Under the pieces are notes generated by a model. It was not told the DNA's origin. It saw only the letters and a list, made by a program, of their open reading frames with translations, and made no database searches. A program made the translations under genes and the position numbers. From Zymoseptoria tritici IPO323 (taxonomy: Eukaryota; Ascomycota; Dothideomycetes; Mycosphaerellales; Mycosphaerellaceae), in NCBI RefSeq assembly GCF_000219625.1, contig NC_018199.1, positions 310,001 to 374,000 of the forward strand: a stretch of DNA of 64,000 bases, read 5' to 3'. The number at the start of each line of letters is the position of its first letter. Within the stretch, counting starts at the first letter, position 1. Positions 24,213-35,142 of the stretch are shown here, piece by piece.

Positions 24213-24440
24213 ATGGAAAGGACAGTGTTCATCCGGACCTCCGGCGACAAGGTCTTCGACGCGATGTCCAACAAACTACCAGCCGGCTGCCGTCGGTTTA
24301 GTCACCGCGGCTTGTGCCCTCGGTGCTCCGAGTACGCCCGTTTCGTTGTATCCGCCATGTTTGCCTTCGCAGTGGTGTGGGTGGGGATGTCTGTTGTGCT
24401 GACAAGCTTGACTGACTGGCTGGAACGCGAGGAGCGGTGA
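24213..24440 (+). CDS. Possible small single-pass membrane protein, 75 aa
   Basis: The frame MERTVFIRTSGDKVFD... has a CPRC pair at about residues 35-38. A hydrophobic stretch, FVVSAMFAFAVVWVGMSVVL, is followed by DWLEREER. One transmembrane helix with the charged C-terminus inside is plausible. The CxxC plus single helix recalls the neighbouring candidate at 22490-23135, which may hint at a common origin. The start is the first ATG of the frame. It could be a chance frame. Confidence 0.35.
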   Translation: MERTVFIRTSGDKVFDAMSNKLPAGCRRFSHRGLCPRCSEYARFVVSAMFAFAVVWVGMSVVLTSLTDWLEREER

Positions 24441-24829
24441 GGGCGGAACGTCTGGGCAGGAAGCAAAAACCTCTCCTCCCGTTGGTGTTCAATGGCTTTC
24501 TTCTCTCATCAGACAGACGTTGTAGCGAGAGAGACAATGGTAAATATCACCAGCTGCGGTCGAAGTGATCAACGGTGAGGAGAGAGAGAGAAGGAGAGAG
24601 ACGAGAAAGAAACCCTAAAGGTTGAAGTTCATTTGCATGTATTTACACCCAATCTTCACTTCCCTCCGAACAGTCCATCCATTCCATTCCCTACCCCGAG
24701 TAACAACGAAAGAAAGACAAATGGAAAAAAATCAAATGGAAAATCCCTCCACACTCCCAATCCACCATCCCAAACCCACTCGTCCTCTTGGTCCCCTCAT
24801 TCCGCTTCACGATCCCCTCGAACCAGCCG

Positions 24830-26074
24830 TTAACTCGGCCACCGACTGTCCGACCTGAAGCTCCGCGTTCCCTCCACCACGTTCACCCGCCGGCTCAAAT
24901 GTTCCAAGTTCCGCTCGGCGTGGTTGATGGCCGAGGCGTGCAGGTGCAGGTGCTTCTGGTGTTGCTCGACGCTGCGGTAGAGGGTGGGGAGCGCATGGTT
25001 GTATTTCGCCACGAGGGCGGCCACGACCGAGTGCACGTCCTCCTCCGTGCTGTTGATGGGCATGTTCTTGGTCGTCGATGATGGCTTGGATTTGACGGTA
25101 GTCGTGTTGGTGGCGGCGTGTGTTGTCGGTTTGGCGGTGGAGTGGTGGTGCATGTGGGTGTCGGGCTGCTTTTTCGAGACGTCGTCGTTGGAGTGGACGT
25201 GGCTGGATGGAACAGTCTTGGAGGAGGTGGAGGGCGAGGCGGAGGAAGACGAGCGGCTCATGCTTGCGTTCGTGGTGTACGCGTTCTCGAGATCACTACG
25301 CTTACGCTCATCTGCTCTACACGAGTGGTGCTCCACCTCCACCTCCTCCTCCACCTCTTCCATGTATAGCGCGGTCGTGGAGGTGGTGTGGCGAGACTCA
25401 GGAGTAGGAGTAACCAAACGAGGAGGAGGAATGGCAATGGCGACGGACTTGTACGTCGAAGCTCTGTGTGATGGATGCTGTTAGTACATGTTTCGGGGCG
25501 AGACGGACCGATGGAATGATGACACATACGTGGGAATGGAGGCCGGGTGATCAAAGGACCCCATCCGCGCCAACATCGCGACGGTGAGATTGACCGTCTT
25601 GGTCAGACCCGGGCGGTCCCTCCCCACATCCTTCAGCGCCGGCACCGACACGTGGTTGGAGACGAAGCGCAACACGCGGACCAACACATCCGACACGATG
25701 GCGGCGCCGAACGCCACGGGAACGTCCAGGGTGCTCATCAACTCGTAGAGCTGCGCGGGGAGCGGCGAACACTCCTTGGCGACGTGGTGCGTAGCCGCCC
25801 AGGCGCGGATGGCGGCCGTGAGCTTCGAGGCGGTCTTCCAGTCGACGACGGAGGGACAGCCGTCGCGGGTGGTGGCTTGGCCGGCGTAGAAGCCCAGGTT
25901 GAGGTTGGCGAGGATAGGGTGGTAGAGCTTGGAGGGGAGGAGCTGGGGTTCTAGGAGATGGTCGTCGCCGCTGGGATCGTTGATGATGGCGTAGCCGAGA
26001 GTGCGATGTTTGGAGGAGAGGGTGGATGCATCGCACCAGCTGAGGGGAATCGTGATCTTGCCTTGGAAGACCAT
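24830..26074 (-). CDS. Coiled-coil protein, paralogue 2 of the unrecognised family
   Basis: Spliced model on the minus strand: 26074-25530, intron 25529-25464 (66 nt, donor GTATGT, perfect TACTAAC branch site, CACAG acceptor), then 25463-24830, giving 392 aa. The first intron of the + strand paralogue is absent, and the coding sequence runs straight through that point. Conserved blocks include LGYAIINDP, ILANLNLGFYAGQAT, DGCPS, AIRAWA, AKECSPLP and VLVRVLRFVSNHVSVP. The second exon carries PPPRLVTPTPES at the same place as its sister. It then has a Glu-rich segment, DLENAYTTNAS, Ser-rich and His-rich low-complexity parts, and a C-terminal heptad region (VEQHQKHLHLHASAINHAE). The two genes point away from each other in the window order (+ then -), as an inverted duplication. 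Confidence 0.82.
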
Positions 26075-27199
26075 GATTCGCAAGCGATGAGGCGTGCGAG
26101 GGGAGAAAACGAGTGCACGAGGAGCCGAAGAGGAGTGACGAATTACTTGTGATGGAATGTAGGATGTAGGATGGTGGTGGTGGGTTAAGAGGTCACTAAA
26201 TACGATACCTTGGGATACGATATAGCATGGAGCGAGATAATATTGTCCATTTGGGGAGGTCCATTTGGGAGGTCGTTCATCGACCAGACCGAATCCGTCT
26301 CCTCCCGTCGGAAAAGAGAAGATGGATGCGGGACAGGTTAGTCGATTGGACAAACTCGGTTGTATGGGAACCATGTCCATCCCCATTCGATCAAATTCGA
26401 CAAACACGGGAAACACCAAGCCTCTCATCCGAAACACATCCCCGAATCGATTCACAATGGGTCCAGCGATATCCCAAATCATCCAGTCCTTCCCGAATCC
26501 TCATCATCCCTCACCATCCAACATCCTAAACGCCTCCCAGTTCGGCTCCATTCGAGACTTCACTTCGAAGGAGAAGGGCGGGCGTTTCCAAACTTGAAGC
26601 ACATTTTGCGAATCGTGCCGTGCTATTGAGCCTTGACATCTGAATCCAACGCAATTCACCATTCACCATTCTCTACCCGCAAATTATCCTTTGAACATCT
26701 CCCATACCAACCAGCCCAGCCCTGTCCTGACCTCACCATGCCCGTCCGATGTCCCGCCCCATTCATCCGCTTGTCAGGTCCCGGTCACCCTTCGCCACCG
26801 CCTTGACCAACTTCCGACACCAGTCCGCCATTTCCCTCCAAGCCTCCCAATCCAACCAAGTCCCCGAGCCCCTTCCTTTCCACCTCTCCAACCACCTTTG
26901 TAGTCCCGCCCAAAGTCAACCACCCCCGATTGCAACACGACCATGTTCGCCAATGTCCCCTCCCGAATCAACAGCGCCCACGTGTCTTTTCCCCCAGCGG
27001 GAAGAGGGGATTCTTGCAAACCATGTCAGATGCTCCAGACACTCCCAAGGATTTGACCACGTCTTCACCTACAAATTTGTTGGGACTTCGGTGATCGGCG
27101 AGCTCCTCCGGCCTCAAGGGTATCGGTGAAGAAGTTGTTCATCAAGTCATTGTATACAACCGCTTTTTCAAAAGTAACGCCAAGTTCGAGGAGGTTTCT
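26075..27199. other. Stretch without a convincing gene
   Basis: Upstream of the minus-strand gene, frames on both strands overlap. A plus-strand frame, 26749-27129 (126 aa, MSRPIHPLVRSRSPFATAL...), has a mildly basic, Ser/Pro-rich start that could be a mitochondrial presequence. The remainder has no recognisable domain. I do not support it as a gene. Confidence 0.35.
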
Positions 27200-28515
27200 C
27201 TTCATCGCTCGGTATGCGCGAGATGGCCGTCGGGGGTCAGGAAGATGTCGGGAAAGCTCGCGGGTAGAGTAGTGCGCCAGGTCTGGATCCAGGTCGTGGG
27301 AGTAGTTGGGGAGGACGTGAGTGCGCAGGGCCCAGAAGTGGGGGGATGGGGGATAGGCCGGGGTCGAGGTGTAGATTTCCTTCTCTTCGGACTAGATGGC
27401 GCCGTTGTGGTTTCTCTAGACCTATCGGGTGGTCGACGGGGAGAAGACTGCGCAGCGGAAACCCGATGACAAATGAGGAGTTGGAGGGGCGGGCGGGGCG
27501 GGGAGGTCGCAGGGTGTGGAGAGGGCGTTGTGGAGGGGAGGGTACAGGTGTTCGGGCAAGGAGAGGGTGTTGTGGATGATGTTCTGAATATGAGAGCCAT
27601 TCGTCGTGGATGGGCCGAGTGGTGCCAGTGTAGGTGGAGATCGATGTGGCCAAGGCGTTACGATGGGCTTGGAGTGGTATAATGTAGTCTTTAAGAAGCC
27701 TCGCGGGGAGTGGTGGGGTAGTAGTAGAGGAGGAGGAGGAGCTCTGAGTCGGAGGAGGACATGGGATTAGTACTCGGACTTGTTCCACGAGGATGTCGTC
27801 GTCGGAGAGTGTCGAGTAGGGAGAGATGGTGTCGAGCGCGAGCACAACGTTGCAGAATTCTTCTTCCAGGACCGTTCGACTTTGATTTCGAGTCGTCAGT
27901 AAGGTTACGAAATAAGAATTTGAAGCTGTCATGGACAACGACTTACGGGAAGTGTTGCAGCGTACGATAGCTCACGTACAGAGCGAGGGCCAGAGATTCA
28001 TCACGGCCCTGTAACAGGATGATGCTGTATGAGTGAGTTGGATCCTGGGCAGTCTTCTTGATTTGGATTGTACTTGCCTCGGGGGGTAGATAGTCGGGAC
28101 AATGCGTAGAGTTCACTCGCGTCGTTGGCAACAGCTATTCTTCCGTCACTGGCGCGAAAAAGACATGCAGCGGAAAGGAGAATCTGAGGATGAGCGGGTA
28201 CATCCACCATCTCGGCCAGCCATTGGTGTAGTGACAGGCGAGAGTGAGGAGGAATTTGTTGACAGGAGACAAGAGGATGGGTGGAAGCATGAGTGGCCAC
28301 CAGCGGAGAACGAGGATGAACTGCCACAGCCAGTTGGCGAAGCGGTTCCCTTTGGGCAACATGACCTGAATGAGCATGGCCACAACAGCGCAGGTGATCT
28401 CGACGAAGAATTGGGGCAGTTGGTGGTCTGGGTATCGTGTGCGCATGGTGTGGTGAAGGGAAACAAGCGCGGCGAAACCCAGAACGTTGAACAGATGGCC
28501 CAGAAATGCGGCCAT
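27200..28515 (-). pseudogene. Dead paralogue of the four-helix membrane protein at 33.2 kb
   Basis: On the minus strand an ATG at 28515 opens MAAFLGHLFNVLGFAALVSL, followed by three more hydrophobic segments that align with the gene at 33204. After FFAPVTEE there is an in-frame TAG where the homologue has EEALL. The next intron has shrunk to 34 nt (GC...AG), too short to splice. Then GRDESLALALYVSYRTLQHFP aligns with GRDDSLAAALWVSYRALQQIP. Further on, homology jumps frame at least twice (IQNIIHNTLSL, NALSTPCDL, GFRCAVFSPSTTR), and the C-terminal half is missing. The copy is non-functional. Mutations here are indels and a stop rather than RIP-type CpA changes. Confidence 0.8.
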
Positions 28516-28962
28516 TGCGTTTGCGGTGATATGAGGAATGAGAGTGATGATGGAAGTGAAGGAAAAGGGCGGGAGATGGAGGATGGGAAGATGTCGTGTA
28601 GCATAGCAAACCGACCTACGTCCAAGACTTGGACGGCATGAACGGCATCCTGCATACCGGCTCTGTCGTCGGTAGGAGGTGAAATTGTGAAGAAAGAGAA
28701 TTTCAAGCTTGCGAAAGGCGATGTCTGAAAGTTGAAGCAATCATGTTGTACCCACCCACCACGGCTGTCATGTCTCCTGCTTTCGATTCCACGGTAGAAC
28801 GCCACGCGAATTACTACTCTTCAATCTCACATATCCCTCCCTCATCATACATTCCAAGACCAGAGATGCCCAGAGATGCAACCGCAGCCCGCCTCTTTTC
28901 TTCCTGTGCCATGATTCATGCACCACCATGAAATGTGGCCTTTTTCCCGCTTGTGCTGACAT

Positions 28963-30078
28963 CTATCCCCGAGGATTCCCATCGGTGGTGCATCGAATAC
29001 CCGCCTCGTCGATTGCGTTGGACAGATCCATGGCAGAATAATTCATCCTCCCGCCCGTGACCTTCTGACATACTTCCTCCATAATCTCCTGGCTGACGAC
29101 GACAAATGTGTATTGACGGTTGGTGTTGCTCGAAGGCTGATGCGAAGTAGTCTGATGAGGAGGAGGCGAATCCGCGTTGTCGAAGAGCGGGTCGAAGAGC
29201 GGGTGGGGCGGAGGAGTCTCTGCTGAACCTAGGCGGAGTGTCGGGCTCACGGGCTCCAGAGGTAGGGTCCAGCTCGCCGTGGAATGCTGATGGGAACGAG
29301 TCTGATAAGGAGGAGGCGAATCCGCGTTGTCGAAGAGCGGGTGCCGCGGGCGAGTCTCTGTTGAACGCGGGCGGAGTGTCGGGCTCACGGGCTCCAGAGG
29401 TAGGGTCCATCTCGCCGTGGAATGCTGATGCGAACTAGTCTGATGAGCAGGAGGCGAATCCGCGTTGTCGAAGAGCGGGTGGCGCGGGGGAGTCTCTGTT
29501 GAACCTAGGCGGAGTGTCGGGCTCACAGGCTCCAGAGGTAGGGTCCAGCTCGCCGTGGAACGCTGTGGTCCTCGTGCGGGAGGGTTGCGAATGCTGCTGC
29601 TGCTTCGTGGTGCGGCGATCGGCGTTGATGGTGGCTGCGTCGTCTGCCACGGCCGAGGTGGTGGTGTGATGCGGATGCTGCTGCTGCTTCGTGGTGCAGC
29701 GATCGGCGTTGATGGTGGCTGCGTCGTCTGCCACAGCCGAGGAGGTGGTGTGAGTCTGGAGACTGGAGTGATGTCCATGGGCGGACCAGCTTGATAGCCG
29801 AATGGCGGGAGCAGAGGAGACTGAGGAGACTGAGGAGACTGAGAAGTGTGCCGTACGTCTGGAGTCGTGTTGGTGGGTACGCCGAGCTGGCGAGGGTAGT
29901 TCAGCAGCATGGCCACGAAAGGATCGTCGAGAAGACGTGAATATTCGCACTTTCGATTGGAAGATTGCGATGATGAGCGGGTGGAGTCTTCAGGACCGTT
30001 GACCAGTGAGTCACGTCGATTGATCTTTGTGTTCATTTTCCTTATTCTGCGGCTGTGGAAGTGATGAGAATGTTGCAT
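28963..30078 (-). CDS. Proline-rich repeat protein, 371 aa, unrecognised
   Basis: A single open frame runs from ATG at 30078 to the stop at 28963; a second ATG 14 codons in is also possible. Residues about 45-60 read RLLDDPFVAMLLNYPRQLG, the only globular-looking N-terminal part. Then come two copies of a 25-aa block (WQTTQPPSTPIAAPRSSSS) and three copies of a 45-50 aa block containing WTLPLEPVSPTLR and HPLFDNADSPP. The last 55 residues (QYTFVVVSQEIMEEVCQKV...) look folded. The repeats are conserved at the amino-acid level with mostly silent or conservative changes, which supports coding use. It is probably largely disordered. No signal peptide or membrane helix is seen. The function is unknown. 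Confidence 0.72.
   Translation of the reverse strand: MQHSHHFHSRRIRKMNTKINRRDSLVNGPEDSTRSSSQSSNRKCEYSRLLDDPFVAMLLNYPRQLGVPTNTTPDVRHTSQSPQSPQSPLLPPFGYQAGPPMDITPVSRLTPPPRLWQTTQPPSTPIAAPRSSSSIRITPPPRPWQTTQPPSTPIAAPRSSSSIRNPPARGPQRSTASWTLPLEPVSPTLRLGSTETPPRHPLFDNADSPPAHQTSSHQHSTARWTLPLEPVSPTLRPRSTETRPRHPLFDNADSPPPYQTRSHQHSTASWTLPLEPVSPTLRLGSAETPPPHPLFDPLFDNADSPPPHQTTSHQPSSNTNRQYTFVVVSQEIMEEVCQKVTGGRMNYSAMDLSNAIDEAGIRCTTDGNPRG
29150..29570 (-). repeat. Three coding repeats of about 145 bp
   Basis: Three tandem copies encode the WTLPLEPVSPTLR...DNADSPP block. The first contains an extra 12-bp duplication (GGGTCGAAGAGC). Confidence 0.85.
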
Positions 30079-30410
30079 CGCGAGTAGCAGAAGGAAAGAG
30101 ATGGCGAAAAGTGCAGCAGAACGAAAGAGATGGCGGAAAGTGTAGCAGAAGGAAAGACGAAAGAGATGGCGGGAGTGTACTGGTTAGGTGCTTGCAACAT
30201 CGCGTCACCTACCAACACCAAACGCTGTGCTCCATCCGACATGATCCAGGGCTGTTTCGATGGCAGAACAAACGAAAAACAGCCTCTTTTGGACAGTCTC
30301 CCGTCGCGAGCCGTGCAGTCTCATTTCCCCTCTGGTGATATGTCTTGAAGCGGTAATTTGGTTTCATTTGACACAAATTCCGTATTGTTCCCAGTACCGA
30401 ATCTGTACTG

Positions 30411-30463
30411 AGGTGAGGTGAGGTGAGGTGAGGTGAGGTGCAGGTGAGGTGAGGTGCAGGTGG
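30411..30463 (+). repeat. (AGGTG)n microsatellite
   Basis: Ten or so AGGTG units, interrupted twice by GC. Confidence 0.95.
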
Positions 30464-30569
30464 TTGTCAGTGATGAAGCAGACTTTGGACTTTGAAGTCT
30501 GAGATGGACCATCGATGGGACGGGAAGGGACGGAACGGACGGGCGGGACGGCGGGCGCCAAGGTGACGT

Positions 30570-31950
30570 GACGTGACCTTCACGGCGCCCGTATGCCTCC
30601 ACCACCATCTCCTTCCGCACGGGAATGCTCCACATCGCCCACTCTCGGCGGCCTTCAACCCGCACGCCTCCACTACCCACAACACCTCGAGGTCGACGTC
30701 CGGACACATACGCCACGTTGTTCTTCATCAATACGCAGCTGCCGTTGCACGCAGGATCTCTACGGCAGTTTGCAGCGGAGATGATGGATGAACGTCGTGC
30801 AATAGCTGGTATGATCGGGGCGGCAGAAGGATCAGCACAGCCAATGGTGGGGCCATCCACGAGGATGTGAAGAGAAGAGAACCCGTACAAATCGCAAGCA
30901 CTGGTGGCATGGTGGAAGCGTTATCCAGACACTGGCACCATTCCCACAACACTCCGAAAGCAGCGTTCGGAGCGACGACGACGGTATCTCTCACGCACCT
31001 CACAATCAGCCTCCAATACGATAAAGGCGGGCAATCCAACATCCGGTCTCCCACTTCACTGCCAACTTCGACATTGATGCTTGTGAGTGTCGGGCGGTCG
31101 GGATCAAGAGCAATGTGGGTGAAGTGAGTCTGGACATCGAGATCGACAAGAACGGGAGATACAAGCCTGGAAGAGCATTCCTACAAACACGCCTGATCTC
31201 TGGGCGCACTGGCTTGGGCTTTTTACTTTTTCCCGCTCCATCGCACCACCGCAGCCCTCGAATGAAGGACTATCGGGAGCAAACACACTCAAAGAGCCTT
31301 CAGCCCAGCAGAGCAATGTACCGCTCGCGGCAAGCCAGCAGAAACATGGCAGGCTCGACTCTGAGCGTGCTTCGTCGGAGTCGAACGTCGCAGCGATGAG
31401 TGCAGTCCAGCGGAGCTGGACTCCCTTCGATAATGGTGTCGATGCATTCCCACTCTCCGACACGGTGGCGCCACAACAGAATGTGTCATCAGATACTATT
31501 GATGGTCAATACTACACGCCTCTTTACTCAAGCTTGCGGGAGCCACCTCGTTCCGGTGGCGTTGCAGCATCCTGGAGACATTGATCCTCTTCCTCTTGCG
31601 AAAGTTCGAGTTCTACAGCTCTTGGGCGGCTGCCAATCACGGCAGTGGTGTTCACAAGGAGGGTTGCAAGACAGTGGATCGTCCGCCGCGAGTCAATCTA
31701 TCACATGCGTTCGCTCGCCATTACCCTCTTCGTGGTCCGCCGCATCCTGGATCACATCTGAAGCCTTCATGATGGCAGCAACCACGCCTCGCGTTCAACC
31801 CACTCACATGAGCATGACATATGCAATTTCACGGATGACACCGCCCGTCCTGGCCTTGCAAAAACAGCCCAAAACATCTCCCCTGTCACAGCAATTCACA
31901 ACATTGACATCCGCATGTGACGGTCTGAACGAACAGAAGTGAGATTCCCC
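30570..31950 (+). pseudogene. Fragmented coding tract, plus strand, unrecognised
   Basis: Protein-like pieces change frame several times on the plus strand. They include TYATLFFINTQLPLHAGSLR with EMMDERRAIAGMIG (30690-30830), DIDACECRAVGIKSNVG with EVSLDIEIDKNGRYKPG (31070-31190), and a Ser-rich piece to 31942. The pieces would make one protein if two or three introns or frameshifts were bridged, but no donor/acceptor pairs stand out. A minus-strand frame over 30321-30890 competes. I read this as a decayed gene, possibly with undetected introns. Confidence 0.35.
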
Positions 31951-31959
31951 TCGGCAATC

Positions 31960-32470
31960 ATGGCGCTATCCACCGGGTGCTCACACGAGGCTGTGGTGGT
32001 GCACGAAGACGAAGGCATGAGGTACCGCGAGAACAACAACACAGAGGACGATACCGAAGAAATGGAAGAGAGCCGGGGACCATTGGACGAAAGCGGTGGT
32101 ACCATGTCTGACGACGAGGAGGAAGAAGACATTGACGACTCCGTGCTACATGACATGGACCACGACGAAGAGGAAGAAGAAGAAATTGACGACTCCGTGC
32201 TACATGACATGGACCAATCCGAGCAGACCTTTCAGAACATCAGCCAACGATATCGCCTGGTTCACCGCATTGGCGAAGGCACCTTCTCGACGGTCTACAA
32301 AGCCGAAGACTTACTATACGAGCACGATCGACTGGGACATGGACGCCGAAAAGGAGAACGCCAACACCAATGAGGTTGCTGAAGACGGAATACTCGGCGA
32401 GGCGCTGGCTGATGGTGGTACAGACGGGAGACGTGCAGGGAGGGATAGGTGTAAATGGTGCGCTACATGA
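31960..32470 (+). pseudogene. Truncated Cdc7-like (DDK) kinase N-terminus
   Basis: From ATG 31960 the frame gives an acidic N-terminus with two copies of DDSVLHDMD, separated by a Glu run. It then continues FQNISQRYRLVHRIGEGTF and STVYKAEDLLYEH. The Gly-rich loop (GEGTF) and preceding YRLV block match the start of the Cdc7/Hsk1 catalytic domain, the kinase that fires replication origins in complex with Dbf4. At about 32318 the frame breaks, and the next piece, IDWDMDAEKENANTNE, follows in another frame. No VAIK lysine, HRD or DFG motif follows. The fragment therefore cannot be an active kinase. A functional CDC7 gene must exist elsewhere in the genome. Confidence 0.72.
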
Positions 32471-32544
32471 AACCTCAAAATGCCTCTTCCCTGAAATATG
32501 GATGATTTCACTCCGGCGAGACTTGTCTTCTCTTTTTCTCTGCC

Positions 32545-33028
32545 GTGTCAAACGCAGCATGGACCCCAAAAACAGAGGCCGCCAATACGGGATTTCGGTT
32601 TGGTGACAAGGTCAACTACATCATCTACGACATCCCCTGCACTAGCTTCAAAGGCATTCGTCTGCATGACCACTGTGAGGATTCCCCGACGAGCGAGTCG
32701 AGCAAGATCCTGCCCTCAGACAGGACTCCAATTTACCCACAGCCTGCTCGGAAACTGGTCGAGGAATGGTGTGGATGCATCAGGGAACGACACGATCAGC
32801 CGCCACGGCTATTTGGTATTTCACCTGGTCTTGATCGTTGGTATTCCCAGCAGTTGCGTGTCGCAAAGTTTTGGCGATATGGAGGTTGTCGACCTCCGAC
32901 CGCATCGCTTCGTTCACAGCAGACATTTTCTTCTCGGCGGGCTCTCAACCCCACGAGTCTCAAGGCCTGCGTTGATGTACCCGGCGGTGAGACGAGAAAA
33001 GTCGGAGAAATGTATTGATGCTTGTTGA
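32545..33028 (+). pseudogene. Coding fragment, unrecognised
   Basis: Two overlapping plus-strand frames are each protein-like in a different half. The first gives TGFRFGDKVNYIIYDIPCTS (to about 32680), and the second gives HGYLVFHLVLIVGIPSSCVS (32800-33000). They would join by an intron with a GTGAGG donor near 32674, but the phase does not fit the acceptors I see. It may be part of the same decayed locus as the Cdc7 fragment, or a separate relic. Confidence 0.3.
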
Positions 33029-33203
33029 TGCCTGAGGCACTAACATACTTAGTCATGGCTTCACCGAGCGTACGGTCAGTACTTACTTCGATAAAGTCCG
33101 TTTGCACGACATGAAGCAAACGTATCTCTTCTGTCCTCTCTTCCTTTCTCTCTCTCTTCCTTTCTCTCTCGCTTTGACAACAACCGCAAAAACAGCAACA
33201 GCG

Positions 33204-35142
33204 ATGGATTTCACACACCTCTGGTCAAGACACAGCCTACTTACCGCAACCATCATCTTGGTTGTCGGCTTCCTTCACTATACTGTCCTCGACCAGATCC
33301 CCGTCATCCGCTTCTTCCTCGAGTTGGCATTCGGGCTCGTGAGCCTTTATTGGATCGGCGATACGGACGACAACGACTATGTGGCCTCGCTACGACCGCA
33401 CTCCGTTTCTTCCCTTTGCTCATTCCTCTTTCTCTTGTTCACACCCTGCCCATCACCATCTTCTTAATCATATGCGCGCGATTGCCCACCAAATGGGATG
33501 CTCTCCTCTTCGTGTTGGTTGCTGGCGTTGTGCCTTGGATTGTAATGCCACTCGTTGAAGAGGCGCTGCTGGTGGGAAATTCCATGACGCCGTTGCAGGA
33601 CCACGAGGGTATGGAAGGGCATTGTCCGCTTCATCTCATGCCAGCCGTGAGTGCAATCGAGTTCGATCGCACATGCGTCTCTCACATACTCATTAATCAA
33701 TGATTGGCAGGATGGGAGAATCTTCGACTTCACCCAGCGCGCCTACCTAGGCGCTACAAAGGGGCGGGATGATTCATTGGCCGCGGCCCTCTGGGTCAGC
33801 TATCGTGCACTGCAACAGATTCCGTGAGTCTCATTGTCCTCCATTCAACCACGCCCATTTCGTGTCGACATCGCACAGACCATGCACTCACATTCGCAGA
33901 CTACCAGTCGACGAGGAGCAATTCTGCCGTTCCGACCGCGCTTTGCGAAGAATCTCTCCCACACCCAGCAAACTCCCCGTCGACATGCGGTGGGTCCAAT
34001 GTGGACATTTCTCCGATGATATACCCTCACCACCCAACGCGAAACTCCAACGGGAATTCATTGCGCCACTGCAAGTCTACCGTGACGCCAGTGCCCTATC
34101 GCTCCACACCTACGCCAACATCGTTCTGCCACACTACAACTCCTGGCTTGCCGCTACGACCAAGACGCACGACATCATCTCCTCGCGCCTCACCTACGGT
34201 TCCCACTATCTTCTCGACAACCCCTTCTCCACTCCCTGCGAATTCAATGCTTCTCACATGGTCAACTATGCTCCCACACGATTTTTCAAACTCTACATCG
34301 GGCTTCGTTGTTTCTTCTACGACCCTCTCACCATCGACTTGGTCCAGAGCATTCATCCCCCAGCCCCTCCACAGCGCCGGTCTCTCCGCGTTCACATCCT
34401 TCCCAACTTCGCCCGCGACATCGACACCTGGCGCGCGGAAATTCCCACCAACCTGGAGCACGTCACCCCACCCGCCCGTTGTTCTCTCCGTCGTCTACCC
34501 GAACAGTGCGACGTCCCTCCCATCGCAACGGCGCAGCGAGAGCCACACATGCAGGAAGAAGAACAACCACCAGTCGTGGCCTTCGACGGCGGCCTCCCCA
34601 CCAGCTCGAACCACAGCTCTTCTTCGGTGGTCAAGCCTCTCCTCCGTCCTCTGCCCGAACACCCCAAACCAGATCACCCCAACGCGCCCTTTCTAGACCA
34701 CCAAATCGAACAAGCGCAGCGCGAGCTGGGCATCTCCGAAGCCCAAGCCATCGACTACAACTCCCTCCTCGACAAGGACTTCTTTTCCGCCGACGACGAC
34801 ACAAAGCTCGCCGCGCCGGTCCACCCCCTCGACCACATCGCCGTGCGCGTGTCGTTGAACGACGCCCTCGCTTGCGTGCAGTGGCTGATTCGCGATCCCG
34901 TGAGGGGAGTGAGAATCCCGTCGCAGAAAATGAGAGATGACCATGACGATTTGTTAAGGCGGGAGAGAAAAGCGGCCGAGGCTGGCGTGCTCGGGAGTCG
35001 GGGCCGGAGGTTCGATATCTCGGCGAGCAGCAACACGAGCTGGAACGGCGAGGAGGAGGAGGGCTGGAATGCGGCGACTAGGAGGAAGGGCATGGATATT
35101 TGGGCGTGGACGCGATGCAAAGCGATGAGTGTCTGGGAATGA
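33204..35142 (+). pseudogene. Four-helix membrane protein with long C-terminal domain, one frameshift
   Basis: The model is 33204-33646, 33711-33823 and 33900-35142, about 600 aa. The introns are 64 nt (GTGAGT...TTGGCAG) and 76 nt (GTGAGT...TTCGCAG), with matching phases. The start MDFTHLWSRHSLL parallels the dead paralogue at 28515. The first 140 residues hold about four hydrophobic helices (TATIILVVGFLHY, FLELAFGLVSLYW, FPLLIPLSLVHTL, LLFVLVAGVVPWIVM). Within 33370-33385 the frame must shift by one base to keep homology. No intron can explain this, because no AG acceptor lies nearby. The C-terminal 410 residues form an uninterrupted frame with EREFIAPLQVYRDAS-like and LGISEAQAIDYNSLLDKDFF segments. 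Either the gene is freshly broken or the shift is an assembly error. No known family was recognised. Confidence 0.68.

Noticed and set aside
30321..30890. 189-aa minus-strand frame
   Set aside because: Its end is a translation of the AGGTG microsatellite, and it competes with more protein-like plus-strand pieces. No domain is seen.
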